DNA from: an uncultured Clostridia bacterium
GTDB taxonomy: Bacteria > Bacillota > Clostridia > Lachnospirales > Lachnospiraceae
Reading direction: 5' to 3'
DNA length: 16,386 nucleotides
NCBI GenBank assembly: GCA_946405675.1
Contig: CAMJIC010000028.1
Location: 1 to 16,386, forward strand
A program made the translations under genes and the position numbers. Positions 7,701 to 13,517 of this stretch are shown piece by piece. Below the pieces are notes generated by a model. The model was not told where the DNA came from. It did no database searches and was given only the letters and a program-made list of their open reading frames with translations. The number at the start of each line of letters is the position of its first letter. Position 1 is the first letter of the stretch.

Positions 7701-7797
7701 CGATCCCATTCGAAAAGAGGAGATACCACCAGAATACCACGCTCAGCAGGAGAAGCACCACCACGCTTCCCACAAGTTTCTTCCATAGTCTTTTCAT
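4774..7797 (-). CDS. MscS-family mechanosensitive channel with large extracytoplasmic sensor-like regions
   Basis: This 1,007-residue membrane protein ends in a clear MscS core. There is a pore-lining helix region (TLLASLGLITFAVSLGAKD, about 832-850) followed by the beta domain (GDIIEVNGYRGEVLEIGVRTT) and a C-terminal alpha/beta domain. Family members open under membrane tension and release solutes during osmotic down-shock. Ahead of the core are about seven membrane segments and two long outside regions. TM1 is near residues 8-30, followed by an outside region of about 290 residues with a Ser/Thr-rich linker. TM2 and TM3 lie near 320-345 and 364-392, followed by a second outside region of about 240 residues. 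TM4 lies near 639-667, and further helices follow near 717, 761 and 804. The outside regions may be Cache-like sensors, but I cannot confirm this. ATG 7797 is preferred to TTG 7818, because the TTG lies within the GGGAGGGAG ribosome site. Much longer than E. coli MscS (286 residues). Confidence 0.9.
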   Translation of the reverse strand: MKRLWKKLVGSVVVLLLLSVVFWWYLLFSNGIAILTSGILTKTANMDNLSRSIDKALANYDSASMSAVQEGYEKAALISMVCKSEMAESGDRKQMLYRDGAVVRILEGNVEYPEGIPDAIRINPLLVTDEAGALANYYSSDYDPDHMERYIIYYSHMSGPFYYIEWEKAEELKARQSSFFDVDRSMEGIEKAFNVNFLISSVDKNEDGEHELIYSSDRLPAYRTAEAYGIKPETIDKVSYGSDVQADSTQPSETENTGAQATESTVQNDALVFYDNVEVKGTGYEVMVRRLHSVALEGDYALVCLSPLDDSVRILEEQNQLMLAVFAIICISFLVWFFSMLILVQDYNLDDNQKKEFTPGTIRRRTFAVVIEGTIVIAATCALLLAIFRLLDLCLDTSLSLSTIEWRVEYNKDQSQALEKKQKDHYEKLAVLTAGVLEDDPKLMREGGLQSLCDIMGTDYIMIFDSNGDETLTNSRYKGLSLGKDPASATYEFRRLLNGLPLITYDSGVDEATGMDDVLIGVSFGKEEQEGLYGAMVLAVPREKIFGSTLESTRDILTSVTSEGALAFSVDPESGVILDASSSEYVGSNVNRLGLSENFLNDGYRDFFTIDDKEYYGECAVNSGILYCYAALKNHLYQYIPPFAVSTALCSLIFLVILALYMLFGYKKYFAYWSVRGMELEEGENDIETSKGRHKYSVDPSMRWKTSIRRYGRHAPVHNALNVMQILIIIAAMVIGIRILMSENRSRTSIIGFILDGNWAKGFNLFSFTCNMVLLVGMILAVMLIKLVLGLISSASGARGETICRLLINLVSYAGVLSYIYYALYNFGFKPDTLLASLGLITFAVSLGAKDLITDVIAGISIVFEGEYQVGDIIEVNGYRGEVLEIGVRTTKLEGRGGNIKIIGNKDVKNVLNMTRKNSWSPLEVNVSSEQNLDEVEKLLTQQLPGIGKSIPEIVSGPFYKGVLSIGKGAMTLSIIAECNEEDYYKVQRALNRAVKELFEQNGIRML

Positions 7798-7878
7798 TGT
7801 TCGGCTGCTCCCTCCCAAACCGTAAAGTTATAGGTTCATCTCCGCATCATGCAAAGACAAACCGGACATTGGCCAGCT

Positions 7879-7919
7879 CCGAAGGAGCGTGCACGCCTGC
7901 GGTGTGCACGTTCCTTTGG
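7879..7919. other. Stable hairpin between esterase and channel genes
   Basis: A 16-bp stem with two G-T pairs (7879-7894 with 7904-7919) closes a 9-nt loop; its core is CGTGCAC/GTGCACG. It lies downstream of the esterase stop and upstream of the channel start, both on the minus strand. No T-run follows on either strand, so it is not a textbook terminator. It could still block readthrough, stabilise an RNA end, or act in the channel leader. Confidence 0.55.
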
Positions 7920-7923
7920 GGTC

Positions 7924-7946
7924 ATCATGACAAAACTATCATGACA
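7924..7946. promoter_or_regulatory. Direct repeat, possible operator ahead of the channel gene
   Basis: The 9-mer ATCATGACA occurs twice (7924-7932 and 7938-7946) with a 5-nt gap, a 14-nt period. It is about 130 nt upstream of the channel start and 21 nt past the esterase stop. Direct repeats of this kind can be response-regulator sites, but no promoter is clear nearby, so this is only a candidate. Confidence 0.3.
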
Positions 7947-7966
7947 TACAATTATGATGGCGTGAT

Positions 7967-9004
7967 CTATCTCATGAACTTCAGCATATCATCCACCCAT
8001 CCTTCAGCAGATGTTCCGATTCCAAGGGAGCACCCATGCTCTCCCTGGGGATACATCTTCAACATGAAAGGAACCTTCTTTTCTTCCAGCGCCTTCCCCA
8101 TCCGGACCGCGTTGCTGGGAGGCACCATGGAATCATCCTCACAAGCCCAGATGAACGTCCTTGGAAAATCCGGATCTACCTGTTTTTCGATCGAAAGATG
8201 CTCCCGCAGTTCCTCTTTCCCGCCTGAAAGGTTCTCGAAGCTGCGTTCATGACATTCGGAAAGGAAGCTGATCACCGGATAGCAAAGGCATACCTGATCC
8301 GGACGAATGGAAATATCCCGATAAGATTCCGCCAGATCCGGGCGCACCTCTTCCATCTCATCAGCAAGGTCTTTTGCGATTTCATCGCGCAGGGCGGTTG
8401 TGGATGCGCACAGATGGCCGCCTGCCGAATAACCCAGAATCATCAGATCATTCAGATCGATCAGGTAATGCTGCGCGTTAGCCCGCACATGCTGAATCGC
8501 AAGGGCAAGATCCATCTGCGGAGCCGGATACCGATTCGGGCTGTAACGGTAACTTAGGATAAATGTACGATACCCCGCATCCTCCAGACGCTTCGCGGTT
8601 TTGATTCCTTCCCCCATAAATGCCAGCTCTTCATAGGCACCGCCCGGGCATATGATCACGGCAGGACGGATGCTGTCATTCTCCGGATATTTGGGAACCA
8701 TCAGGCAGACGGAATTCCTGTCGTTTCCATCCACCGAAAAATGCTCCCCATCCGCCCAGAGCGGCACCAGATCCCATAGCCTGTCCGCATCCTCCACCAT
8801 ATTCGCGGCATTCAGAAAATCATCCATGGGGAACGGAAGCCCCCAGGGCATCCGGAAGGAATCCTTCCATCTGCAAAGCGGAATGTCCTTGTACTCCTCC
8901 GGAATGAAGGAACAAAATCCATCAGAAAAGAACAAGTGCATCTCCTTCCCCGACTGCCCCATGACTTCATGAAAGGTATTGTTTTCGGTAAATCCTGCTG
9001 CCAT
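7967..9004 (-). CDS. Alpha/beta hydrolase, acetyl-esterase type
   Basis: This 345-residue soluble protein has an alpha/beta-hydrolase fold and no signal peptide. The nucleophile elbow GYSAGG places the catalytic serine at S193. The oxyanion-type segment CPGGAYEEL lies near 113-121. The acid is probably D291 in EDDSMVP and the histidine H323 in GEHGCS. The family (acetyl xylan esterase and related lipase/esterase proteins) removes acyl groups from sugars or other small esters; the substrate here is unknown. About 100 residues before the core look like an extra N-terminal region. ATG 9004 is chosen over in-frame TTG 9025, with GAGAGG about 10 nt upstream. It is near a GH2 gene, which would fit deacetylation of glycans, but the two are separated by a flavin reductase gene and by gaps. 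Most of the call rests on the catalytic motifs. Confidence 0.85.
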   Translation of the reverse strand: MAAGFTENNTFHEVMGQSGKEMHLFFSDGFCSFIPEEYKDIPLCRWKDSFRMPWGLPFPMDDFLNAANMVEDADRLWDLVPLWADGEHFSVDGNDRNSVCLMVPKYPENDSIRPAVIICPGGAYEELAFMGEGIKTAKRLEDAGYRTFILSYRYSPNRYPAPQMDLALAIQHVRANAQHYLIDLNDLMILGYSAGGHLCASTTALRDEIAKDLADEMEEVRPDLAESYRDISIRPDQVCLCYPVISFLSECHERSFENLSGGKEELREHLSIEKQVDPDFPRTFIWACEDDSMVPPSNAVRMGKALEEKKVPFMLKMYPQGEHGCSLGIGTSAEGWVDDMLKFMR

Positions 9005-9063
9005 ATCCTTAAAACCTCTCTGCAAAATGCTCTTTCAACACGATCTGACCAGTTCGATCTTAA

Positions 9064-9103
9064 CGTGAACGCCCACAGATATGATTTTCCGCAGGCGTTC
9101 ACG
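9064..9103. promoter_or_regulatory. Inverted repeat in the esterase leader
   Basis: CGTGAACGCC (9064-9073) is the exact reverse complement of 9094-9103, with a 20-nt spacer. It lies 60-100 nt upstream of the esterase start. No T-run follows. It may be an operator with two half sites or an RNA hairpin; the sequence does not decide between these. Confidence 0.35.
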
Positions 9104-9136
9104 AATTCGATCATCTCATAAAAAACTGCACGTACT

Positions 9137-9709
9137 TCACTGCTTCATCAGTCCTGCACCGGCATTCCATGCCTTTCCGACTTTTTCCGTTGCAACATAA
9201 TAGCCATTCTGGAACTGGTCAAAGATCAATGCGTTCAGCTTCACCGGATCGATCTTTCCATTTTCAGAAAGCACCTTCTCGTCAGCACTCACATTCACAA
9301 TCTTCCCGACCACGGCATGGAGATTCTCCGTCTGCGTGATCTCAGCCAGCTCACATTCCAGCGTCACAGGGAATTCCGTAATGATCGGCGCATTGACATG
9401 GGCGCTCTTCTCCTCATGATAGCCGGATCTCGCAAACTTATCCGGCATCTTATTCCCAGTGGCGATTCCATAATAATCCGCCACATCCATATGCTCCCGG
9501 TCCGCAAGGCTCACCGTAAACGCCCCGCTCTTGCGGATCGCCTTGGTTGTGGCATGATCCTCATCAATGAACAGCGCAATCTTGTCCATATCGCAGATCA
9601 TGCCCCAGGCCGCATTCATCACCTGGACAGTACCATTCTCATCGTAAGAAGCCACCATCAACACCGGCATCGGAAATACCGCCGGCTGCGTTCCCAGATC
9701 TTTTCTCAT
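9137..9709 (-). CDS. Flavin reductase-like, FMN-binding split-barrel protein
   Basis: This 190-residue protein resembles the flavin reductase domain family and flavoredoxin. Members bind FMN in a split barrel and reduce flavin with NAD(P)H or pass electrons to a partner. The visible signature is the N-terminal strand pattern PVLMVASYDENGTVQVMNAAWG (near residues 15-36), followed by ALFIDEDHATTKAIRKSGAFTVSLAD and the segment GNKMPDKFARSGY. The usual length is 160-200, so it looks complete. AAGG lies about 10 nt before ATG 9709. It is a likely cytoplasmic redox protein of unassigned partner. Its neighbours are on the same strand but more than 100 nt away on both sides, so it may have its own promoter. 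Confidence 0.85.
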   Translation of the reverse strand: MRKDLGTQPAVFPMPVLMVASYDENGTVQVMNAAWGMICDMDKIALFIDEDHATTKAIRKSGAFTVSLADREHMDVADYYGIATGNKMPDKFARSGYHEEKSAHVNAPIITEFPVTLECELAEITQTENLHAVVGKIVNVSADEKVLSENGKIDPVKLNALIFDQFQNGYYVATEKVGKAWNAGAGLMKQ

Positions 9710-9758
9710 TGTTACACACCTTTCCTTTCTTTGTCTGACTCAGTTGTCTGTGTAAACT

Positions 9759-9764
9759 ATTATA
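9759..9764 (-). promoter_or_regulatory. Possible -10 box ahead of the flavin reductase gene
   Basis: A perfect TATAAT on the minus strand lies 49 nt upstream of ATG 9709. No good -35 is found at 16-18 nt, so it may be chance in an AT-rich gap. The rest of the 200-nt gap to the GH2 stop shows no terminator that I can support. Confidence 0.25.
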
Positions 9765-9909
9765 TGATTCAATTCGTCCGCCAAAGGAATCGACATGTTT
9801 GAATCTGGCTAAGTCCTTCTGCCTATAACCAGGCTCCTTCCTGCGAACAAAATAATCATCTATAATCCTGAAGTCACTATGAAAAAAACTATTTAATGCG
9901 TACCAGACA

Positions 9910-11694
9910 TCAGGAACTGATACGCGCAAAAGCATCCATAAGCCTTGCATTGATGCTTCTGATTGTCTCTCCATCCACCTTAAGGATCTCTCTGTCATAG
10001 GTCATCAGGCCGTTTGTTTCATCTTCGACATCCGAGAGCTGCGTGTAGACACTGGCACTTAATCCGTTGTCAAGATTTCGCTCAAGATCCTGGCTCCAGA
10101 GCTTTTCAATGGCACAGGTCAGCTGCACTCTGGAATGATATTTCCTGTATCCGAATTCTTCAGGAGTAAAACTATGTCCCTGTATATGCCAGGAGTACCC
10201 GCCGAATTCCGACAGGGCAACACATCTGTCTGCCTGCGGCCTGACAACCAGCGGCAGGAAATAATTATGAAGACTTCTGATATCTCCCCCACCCTGATCG
10301 ATCCATCCGCTCGCCTCATCAATCAGACGGGAAGAATCCATTTTCAGAATCTGTTTTGTAATCCCCCCGGCTTCAAACTCTCCCCAGGCCTCGTTGAATA
10401 CCGTCCAGACCACGATGGAAGGATAGTTGAACAATTGCCTGACAGTCTGTGTCACTTCCTTCGCAAACGTCTCACGGCTTTCTTCCTCTTCTCTCAATGA
10501 TATCCTGAAATTCTCATCCCGGCTCAGCCGTTTCAGTTCCGGCACCACGTCAGGCAGCATGGCTGACAGCTTTGTTTTGAGCACATTCCTGATATGGTTC
10601 CCGCCATTCACCATATCCTGCCAGACGAGCATCCCAAGCCGGTCACAATGATAATACCACCGGTCCGGCTCAATCTTGGCATGCTTACGCAGCATGTTAA
10701 AGCCAAGGGCTTTCATCTGAAGGATGTCGTTCACCATCGCCTCATCAGATGGCGCGGTATACAGGCCATCCGGATAATACCCCTGATCAAGCACACCGTT
10801 ATGGTAATAAGGCATTCCGTTCAAAAACAGTCTGATGATCCCTTTGGAATCTTCCTCGATGGTGATCTTTCGCATGGCGAAGTATGAGGCAACCTCGTCC
10901 TCCCCCGCACGGATGATGAGATCATACAATACCGGTGTTTCCGGCGTCCAGAGCGTGCAGGAAGGAAGCTCCACCCGACAGATATCTTCCGACATTCCTT
11001 CCGTTTGAAGGATGACCTCATCCCCCCTTCGGATCGTCAGGCGCAAAGGCATACGATTCTTCTCATGCATTTTTACCCGAAGCCGGAGGCTGCTTCTGTC
11101 AACATCAGCAGCCAGACGAACCGTTTCTATATAGTTATCCGGAACATACTCCATCCACACAGTCTGCCAGATCCCGCTTTGCGGCGTATACCACATACCG
11201 CCCCGTTCCAGCGTCTGCTTTCCTCTTGCATAGTATGTAGTATCCGTTAAATCCCGCACAACCACCTGCAGCAGGTTCTCTCCTTCATGAACAGCACCGG
11301 TAATGTCAAAGGTAAAATGCCAATAACCACCCGTATGATCTCCCAGCCTGCAGCCATTCACATATACTTCGCAAAACTGATCCACCGCTCCAAAGTGAAG
11401 AAGCAGACGCTTTCCCGGATCCATCCTTTCCACCGAAAACTGTCTCCTGTAATGAAGAAACATATCAGGCATGAGAATCCTGTTCACCCCGGAAAGATCA
11501 GCTTCAGGAGAGAACGGAACCAGAATCCTGCCCTCATATTCCCGGGGAAATACTGATGTTCCGGTGATCGCATAATCCCAGAATCCATTCAGGCAGACAT
11601 AGCTGTCCCTTCTCATTCCCGGTCTTGGATATTCCTCAAGCACATGCTCCGGATCAATTTCTTTTCCCCATTTGGTCAAAACGCTGTTCCCCAT
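9910..11694 (-). CDS. Glycoside hydrolase family 2 enzyme (beta-galactosidase/beta-glucuronidase type)
   Basis: This 594-residue GH2 enzyme has the classic three-part layout. There is a jelly-roll sugar-binding domain (about 20-180, with AVDQFCEVYVNG and GGYWHFTFDIT), an immunoglobulin-like domain (about 190-280) and a TIM barrel (about 285-590). The predicted acid/base is E435 in VFNEAWGE and the nucleophile E496 in LSEFGGY. The family is a retaining hydrolase of beta-linked galactose, glucuronate, mannose or related sugars; the exact substrate cannot be read from sequence. There is no signal peptide, so it likely acts on imported oligosaccharides. It is shorter than LacZ (about 1,020 residues), as many gut Firmicutes GH2 proteins are. 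The start ATG 11694 is preceded by GGGAGGAAGTGAG. A promoter with a tandem 14-mer lies upstream. Confidence 0.92.
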   Translation of the reverse strand: MGNSVLTKWGKEIDPEHVLEEYPRPGMRRDSYVCLNGFWDYAITGTSVFPREYEGRILVPFSPEADLSGVNRILMPDMFLHYRRQFSVERMDPGKRLLLHFGAVDQFCEVYVNGCRLGDHTGGYWHFTFDITGAVHEGENLLQVVVRDLTDTTYYARGKQTLERGGMWYTPQSGIWQTVWMEYVPDNYIETVRLAADVDRSSLRLRVKMHEKNRMPLRLTIRRGDEVILQTEGMSEDICRVELPSCTLWTPETPVLYDLIIRAGEDEVASYFAMRKITIEEDSKGIIRLFLNGMPYYHNGVLDQGYYPDGLYTAPSDEAMVNDILQMKALGFNMLRKHAKIEPDRWYYHCDRLGMLVWQDMVNGGNHIRNVLKTKLSAMLPDVVPELKRLSRDENFRISLREEEESRETFAKEVTQTVRQLFNYPSIVVWTVFNEAWGEFEAGGITKQILKMDSSRLIDEASGWIDQGGGDIRSLHNYFLPLVVRPQADRCVALSEFGGYSWHIQGHSFTPEEFGYRKYHSRVQLTCAIEKLWSQDLERNLDNGLSASVYTQLSDVEDETNGLMTYDREILKVDGETIRSINARLMDAFARISS

Positions 11695-11726
11695 ATTCTT
11701 CTCACTTCCTCCCTGTCATGTCAAAC

Positions 11727-11754
11727 CTCATACACCATATCTCATACCCCATAT
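11727..11754 (-). repeat. Tandem 14-mer in the GH2 leader
   Basis: On the minus strand ATATGGGGTATGAG is followed directly by ATATGGTGTATGAG (13 of 14 bases identical). It begins at the -10 box of the proposed GH2 promoter and ends about 32 nt before the start codon. It could be an operator for a sugar-responsive regulator. It could equally be a simple duplication. Confidence 0.55.
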
Positions 11755-11781
11755 TGTACCACATAGTTTTCGTAATGACAG
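11753..11781 (-). promoter_or_regulatory. Candidate promoter of the GH2 gene
   Basis: On the minus strand CTGTCA (11776-11781) and TACAAT (11753-11758) are separated by 17 nt. The matches to consensus are 4 of 6 and 5 of 6. The -10 lies about 58 nt upstream of the GH2 ATG. This is compatible with a vegetative sigma factor promoter. Confidence 0.45.
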
Positions 11782-11813
11782 ACAGAGTCTTGAAGCCCAC
11801 TATGCCTTAATCA

Positions 11814-12005
11814 GGGAATCGGCGAGCGCTGGGGAGGGCAGCCCGTGCAAACATGCGCAGGCGACCGCACTTCGTGGTGATGCGTGCAGGCGCGTGGGAA
11901 CCAACGCTTCTATGGTTCCCACGCGCCTGCAAATTGCATCACCACGAAGTAAGGGTAGACAAGCCTGTTTGCACGGACTGCCCTCCCCAGCGGTCGCCGA
12001 TTCCC
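11814..12005 (-). ncRNA. 192-nt hairpin element, copy C (candidate structured RNA or DNA hairpin repeat)
   Basis: This is the second copy of the element at 4451-4642, in the opposite orientation. The outer stem (from GGGAATCGG at 11814 to CCGATTCCC at 12005) has only two mismatches in 40 pairs. The 15-bp middle stem (11869-11883 with 11936-11950) and the 18-bp upper stem (11886-11903 with 11913-11930) are perfect. The 9-nt loop (11904-11912), the bulges and the internal loop (11854-11868 opposite 11951-11965) are identical to copy B. Its stems differ from copy B by paired changes. It lies between efp and the GH2 gene, beyond the efp terminator. Copy C on the minus strand and copy B on the plus strand are equivalent, and each lies downstream of a same-strand gene. 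The strand is therefore inferred. Confidence 0.6.
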
Positions 12006-12040
12006 GTCGCCCTTTGTCATACGCCCAAAAAACACAAAAC

Positions 12041-12132
12041 AAAAAAGGCTCCACAAAATGGTGTGCTACCCCCAGGCAGGTTTTATATTTCAATGTCCTA
12101 CTTGGGGGTAGCATATCAAAAGAAGCCTTTTT
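12041..12132 (-). terminator. Rho-independent terminator after efp, possibly bidirectional
   Basis: On the minus strand an outer stem (AAAAAGGCT to AGCCTTTTTT) and a perfect inner 11-bp stem TGCTACCCCCA/TGGGGGTAGCA (12064-12074, 12103-12113) are followed by a long T-rich tract (TTTTTTGTTTTGTG). It lies about 90 nt past the efp stop. The plus strand also ends in TTTTT (12128-12132), so it could stop transcription both ways. The large apical region of 28 nt is longer than in most terminators. Confidence 0.75.
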
Positions 12133-12164
12133 GTAACTGTTCAGAACAGGGTCCGAACAGTTAC
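12133..12164. repeat. Palindromic repeat, copy P3
   Basis: The left arm GTAACTGTTCAGAAC is identical to copy P1. The right arm differs from P1 at two bases (GGTCCGAAC in place of GTTCTGAAC), so the palindrome is now imperfect. It abuts the efp terminator and lies in the efp 3' region. Confidence 0.75.
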
Positions 12165-12218
12165 GCCTATTTCATAAACACAACGAAAAGAACAGAATTC
12201 AATGATAAAGCTCAACGC

Positions 12219-12776
12219 TCAGACCCTGGACAGATACTCTCCCGTCCTCGTATCGATCTTCAGCTTGTCGCCCGTGTTCACAAACAACGGAACCATGACC
12301 TGCGCGCCGGTCTCCACGATCGCCGGCTTCGTTGCACCCGTAGCGGTATTACCCTTGACACCCGGCTCGGTCTCCGTCACCTCAAGCTCAACAAACAGCG
12401 GAGCCTCGATCGCGAACACAGAACCATTGTAGGAAAGAACCTTGCACATCTCATTCTCTTTGACAAACTTCATATTGTCGCCGACAATATCCGTACCGAT
12501 CGCGATCTGGTCATACGTCTCGACATTCATAAAGTTGTAAAGATCCCCATCCTGATACAGATACTGCATATCCACACGGTCAATCCTGGCCTGCGGGAAC
12601 TTCTCTGTGGGGCGGAACGTTTTCTCAACAACACCACCGTCAATGACATTCTTCATCTTGGTACGGACAAAGGCTGCACCCTTTCCAGGCTTAACATGCT
12701 GGAACTCCAGAACCTGCATGACCTGTCCTTCAATCTCCAATGTAAGCCCGTTTCTGAAATCACCTGCTGAAATCAT
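12219..12776 (-). CDS. efp: Translation elongation factor P
   Basis: EF-P binds between the P and E sites of the ribosome and relieves stalling at runs of proline. The 185-residue length is exactly typical. There is an N-terminal KOW-like domain followed by two OB domains. The loop PGKGAAF puts K32 at the tip, the site that carries a modification in many bacteria; no modification enzyme is seen in the window. The C-terminal signature VMVPLFVNTGDKLKIDTRTGEYLSRV is canonical. ATG 12776 is chosen because AGGAGG lies 8 nt upstream; an in-frame upstream codon at 12806 would add ten residues not seen in the family. It follows aroK after 113 nt, with its own likely promoter and terminator. Confidence 0.97.
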   Translation of the reverse strand: MISAGDFRNGLTLEIEGQVMQVLEFQHVKPGKGAAFVRTKMKNVIDGGVVEKTFRPTEKFPQARIDRVDMQYLYQDGDLYNFMNVETYDQIAIGTDIVGDNMKFVKENEMCKVLSYNGSVFAIEAPLFVELEVTETEPGVKGNTATGATKPAIVETGAQVMVPLFVNTGDKLKIDTRTGEYLSRV

Positions 12777-12813
12777 ACATGAATCCTCCTGCTGAATTGT
12801 AATCAACTAATTT

Positions 12814-12842
12814 ATTGTAATATATCATTGTGTGAAATTCAA
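12814..12842 (-). promoter_or_regulatory. Candidate promoter of efp
   Basis: On the minus strand TTGAAT (12837-12842) and TACAAT (12814-12819) are 17 nt apart, a fair vegetative promoter 38 nt upstream of the start. A nearby TTGACT lies further upstream but has no well-spaced -10. Confidence 0.5.
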
Positions 12843-12860
12843 GTAAGTCAACGCCATAGT

Positions 12861-12890
12861 TTGTAACAAGTCGTAACAAGTGTTACAAGT
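12861..12890. repeat. Three-unit 10-bp repeat between aroK and efp
   Basis: The units TTGTAACAAG, TCGTAACAAG and TGTTACAAGT follow each other directly. The latter two also form the inverted repeat GTAAC-AAGT-GTTAC. The array ends at the last base of the aroK stop codon and lies about 20 nt upstream of the proposed efp -35. The 10-bp period puts each unit on the same helix face, so it may be an operator; this is inference. Confidence 0.5.
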
Positions 12891-13456
12891 CACACCCCTT
12901 CCGGCGGGTCGGCCTTCGGAAGTGCCTGCGCAAGCGCAGCCACCTCTTCCGCAGCCTCGCGGAATGTCTTGTGCTCATTGACAACCACCACATCCGCCGC
13001 TTCCAGATACAAAGGCTCTCTCTGTGCAAGTATCCTTGCGATCTTTTCCCGCAAAGTCCCCTCTCCCTGATGCAGCAAAGGACGCTTCGTATCATCTCCA
13101 AGCCGCTTCTCAAGGGTATCGATCGAAACCTGCAGATAGACGACGCAGCCGGCCTTGTGCAGAAGCGGACGGTTTTCCTCCCGCAAAGGGAGCCCTCCTC
13201 CGACAGACAGGACAAAGCCCCCCTCCCGGTCTGCGAGGGCACGCACTGTCTCAGTCTCCAGCGAGCGGAAACAGACCTCCCCTTTCTTTTCAAAAATCTC
13301 GCTGATCGTCATTCCCTCCGACTGCTCGATCAGTTCGTCCGTATCCAGAAAAGGCACGCCCAGCATCTTAGAGACCGCCTTCCCGAGGCTGGTCTTCCCC
13401 GCACCCATGAACCCGATCAGAACGATATTCCTTCCCTGGTATGATGTATCTTTCAT
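12890..13456 (-). CDS. aroK: Shikimate kinase
   Basis: The enzyme phosphorylates shikimate with ATP to shikimate 3-phosphate, step five of the shikimate pathway to aromatic amino acids. The 188-residue length fits the family. The Walker A loop GFMGAGKTS is at 15-23, the DTD motif at 38-40, a shikimate-binding arginine at R64 and the GGG motif at 86-88. A lid segment with KRPLL follows. ATG 13456 is the conservative start, since homology begins a few residues later. In-frame ATGs at 13480 and 13492 would add eight or twelve residues. None of these has a strong ribosome site. The gene follows yqeG after 61 nt and may be cotranscribed with it. Confidence 0.93.
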   Translation of the reverse strand: MKDTSYQGRNIVLIGFMGAGKTSLGKAVSKMLGVPFLDTDELIEQSEGMTISEIFEKKGEVCFRSLETETVRALADREGGFVLSVGGGLPLREENRPLLHKAGCVVYLQVSIDTLEKRLGDDTKRPLLHQGEGTLREKIARILAQREPLYLEAADVVVVNEHKTFREAAEEVAALAQALPKADPPEGV

Positions 13457-13467
13457 ATTGCTGATCT

Positions 13468-13491
13468 TTCTACTTTGCATTCTACTTTGCA
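13468..13491. repeat. 12-bp tandem duplication ahead of aroK
   Basis: TTCTACTTTGCA occurs twice in direct succession (13468-13479 and 13480-13491). It lies within the possible alternative aroK starts. If translated it gives MQSR twice. Because 12 is a multiple of three, a copy-number change would not shift the frame. Confidence 0.6.
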
Positions 13492-13517
13492 TTCTTCGCA
13501 ACGGGATCGGCAAATCG

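Noticed and set aside
8812..9114. Minus-strand frame overlapping the esterase start
   Set aside because: It runs out of frame within the esterase coding region and shows no recognisable domain.
9639..9998. A 119-residue minus-strand frame spanning the GH2-flavin reductase gap
   Set aside because: It overlaps both neighbours in other frames, has no ribosome site and matches no family I know. An open stretch of about 62 codons in the gap is not strong evidence, although a decayed gene cannot be excluded.
11672..12770. Open frames through the hairpin at 11814-12005 and opposite efp
   Set aside because: Same reason as above; the part beyond 12219 is antisense to efp.
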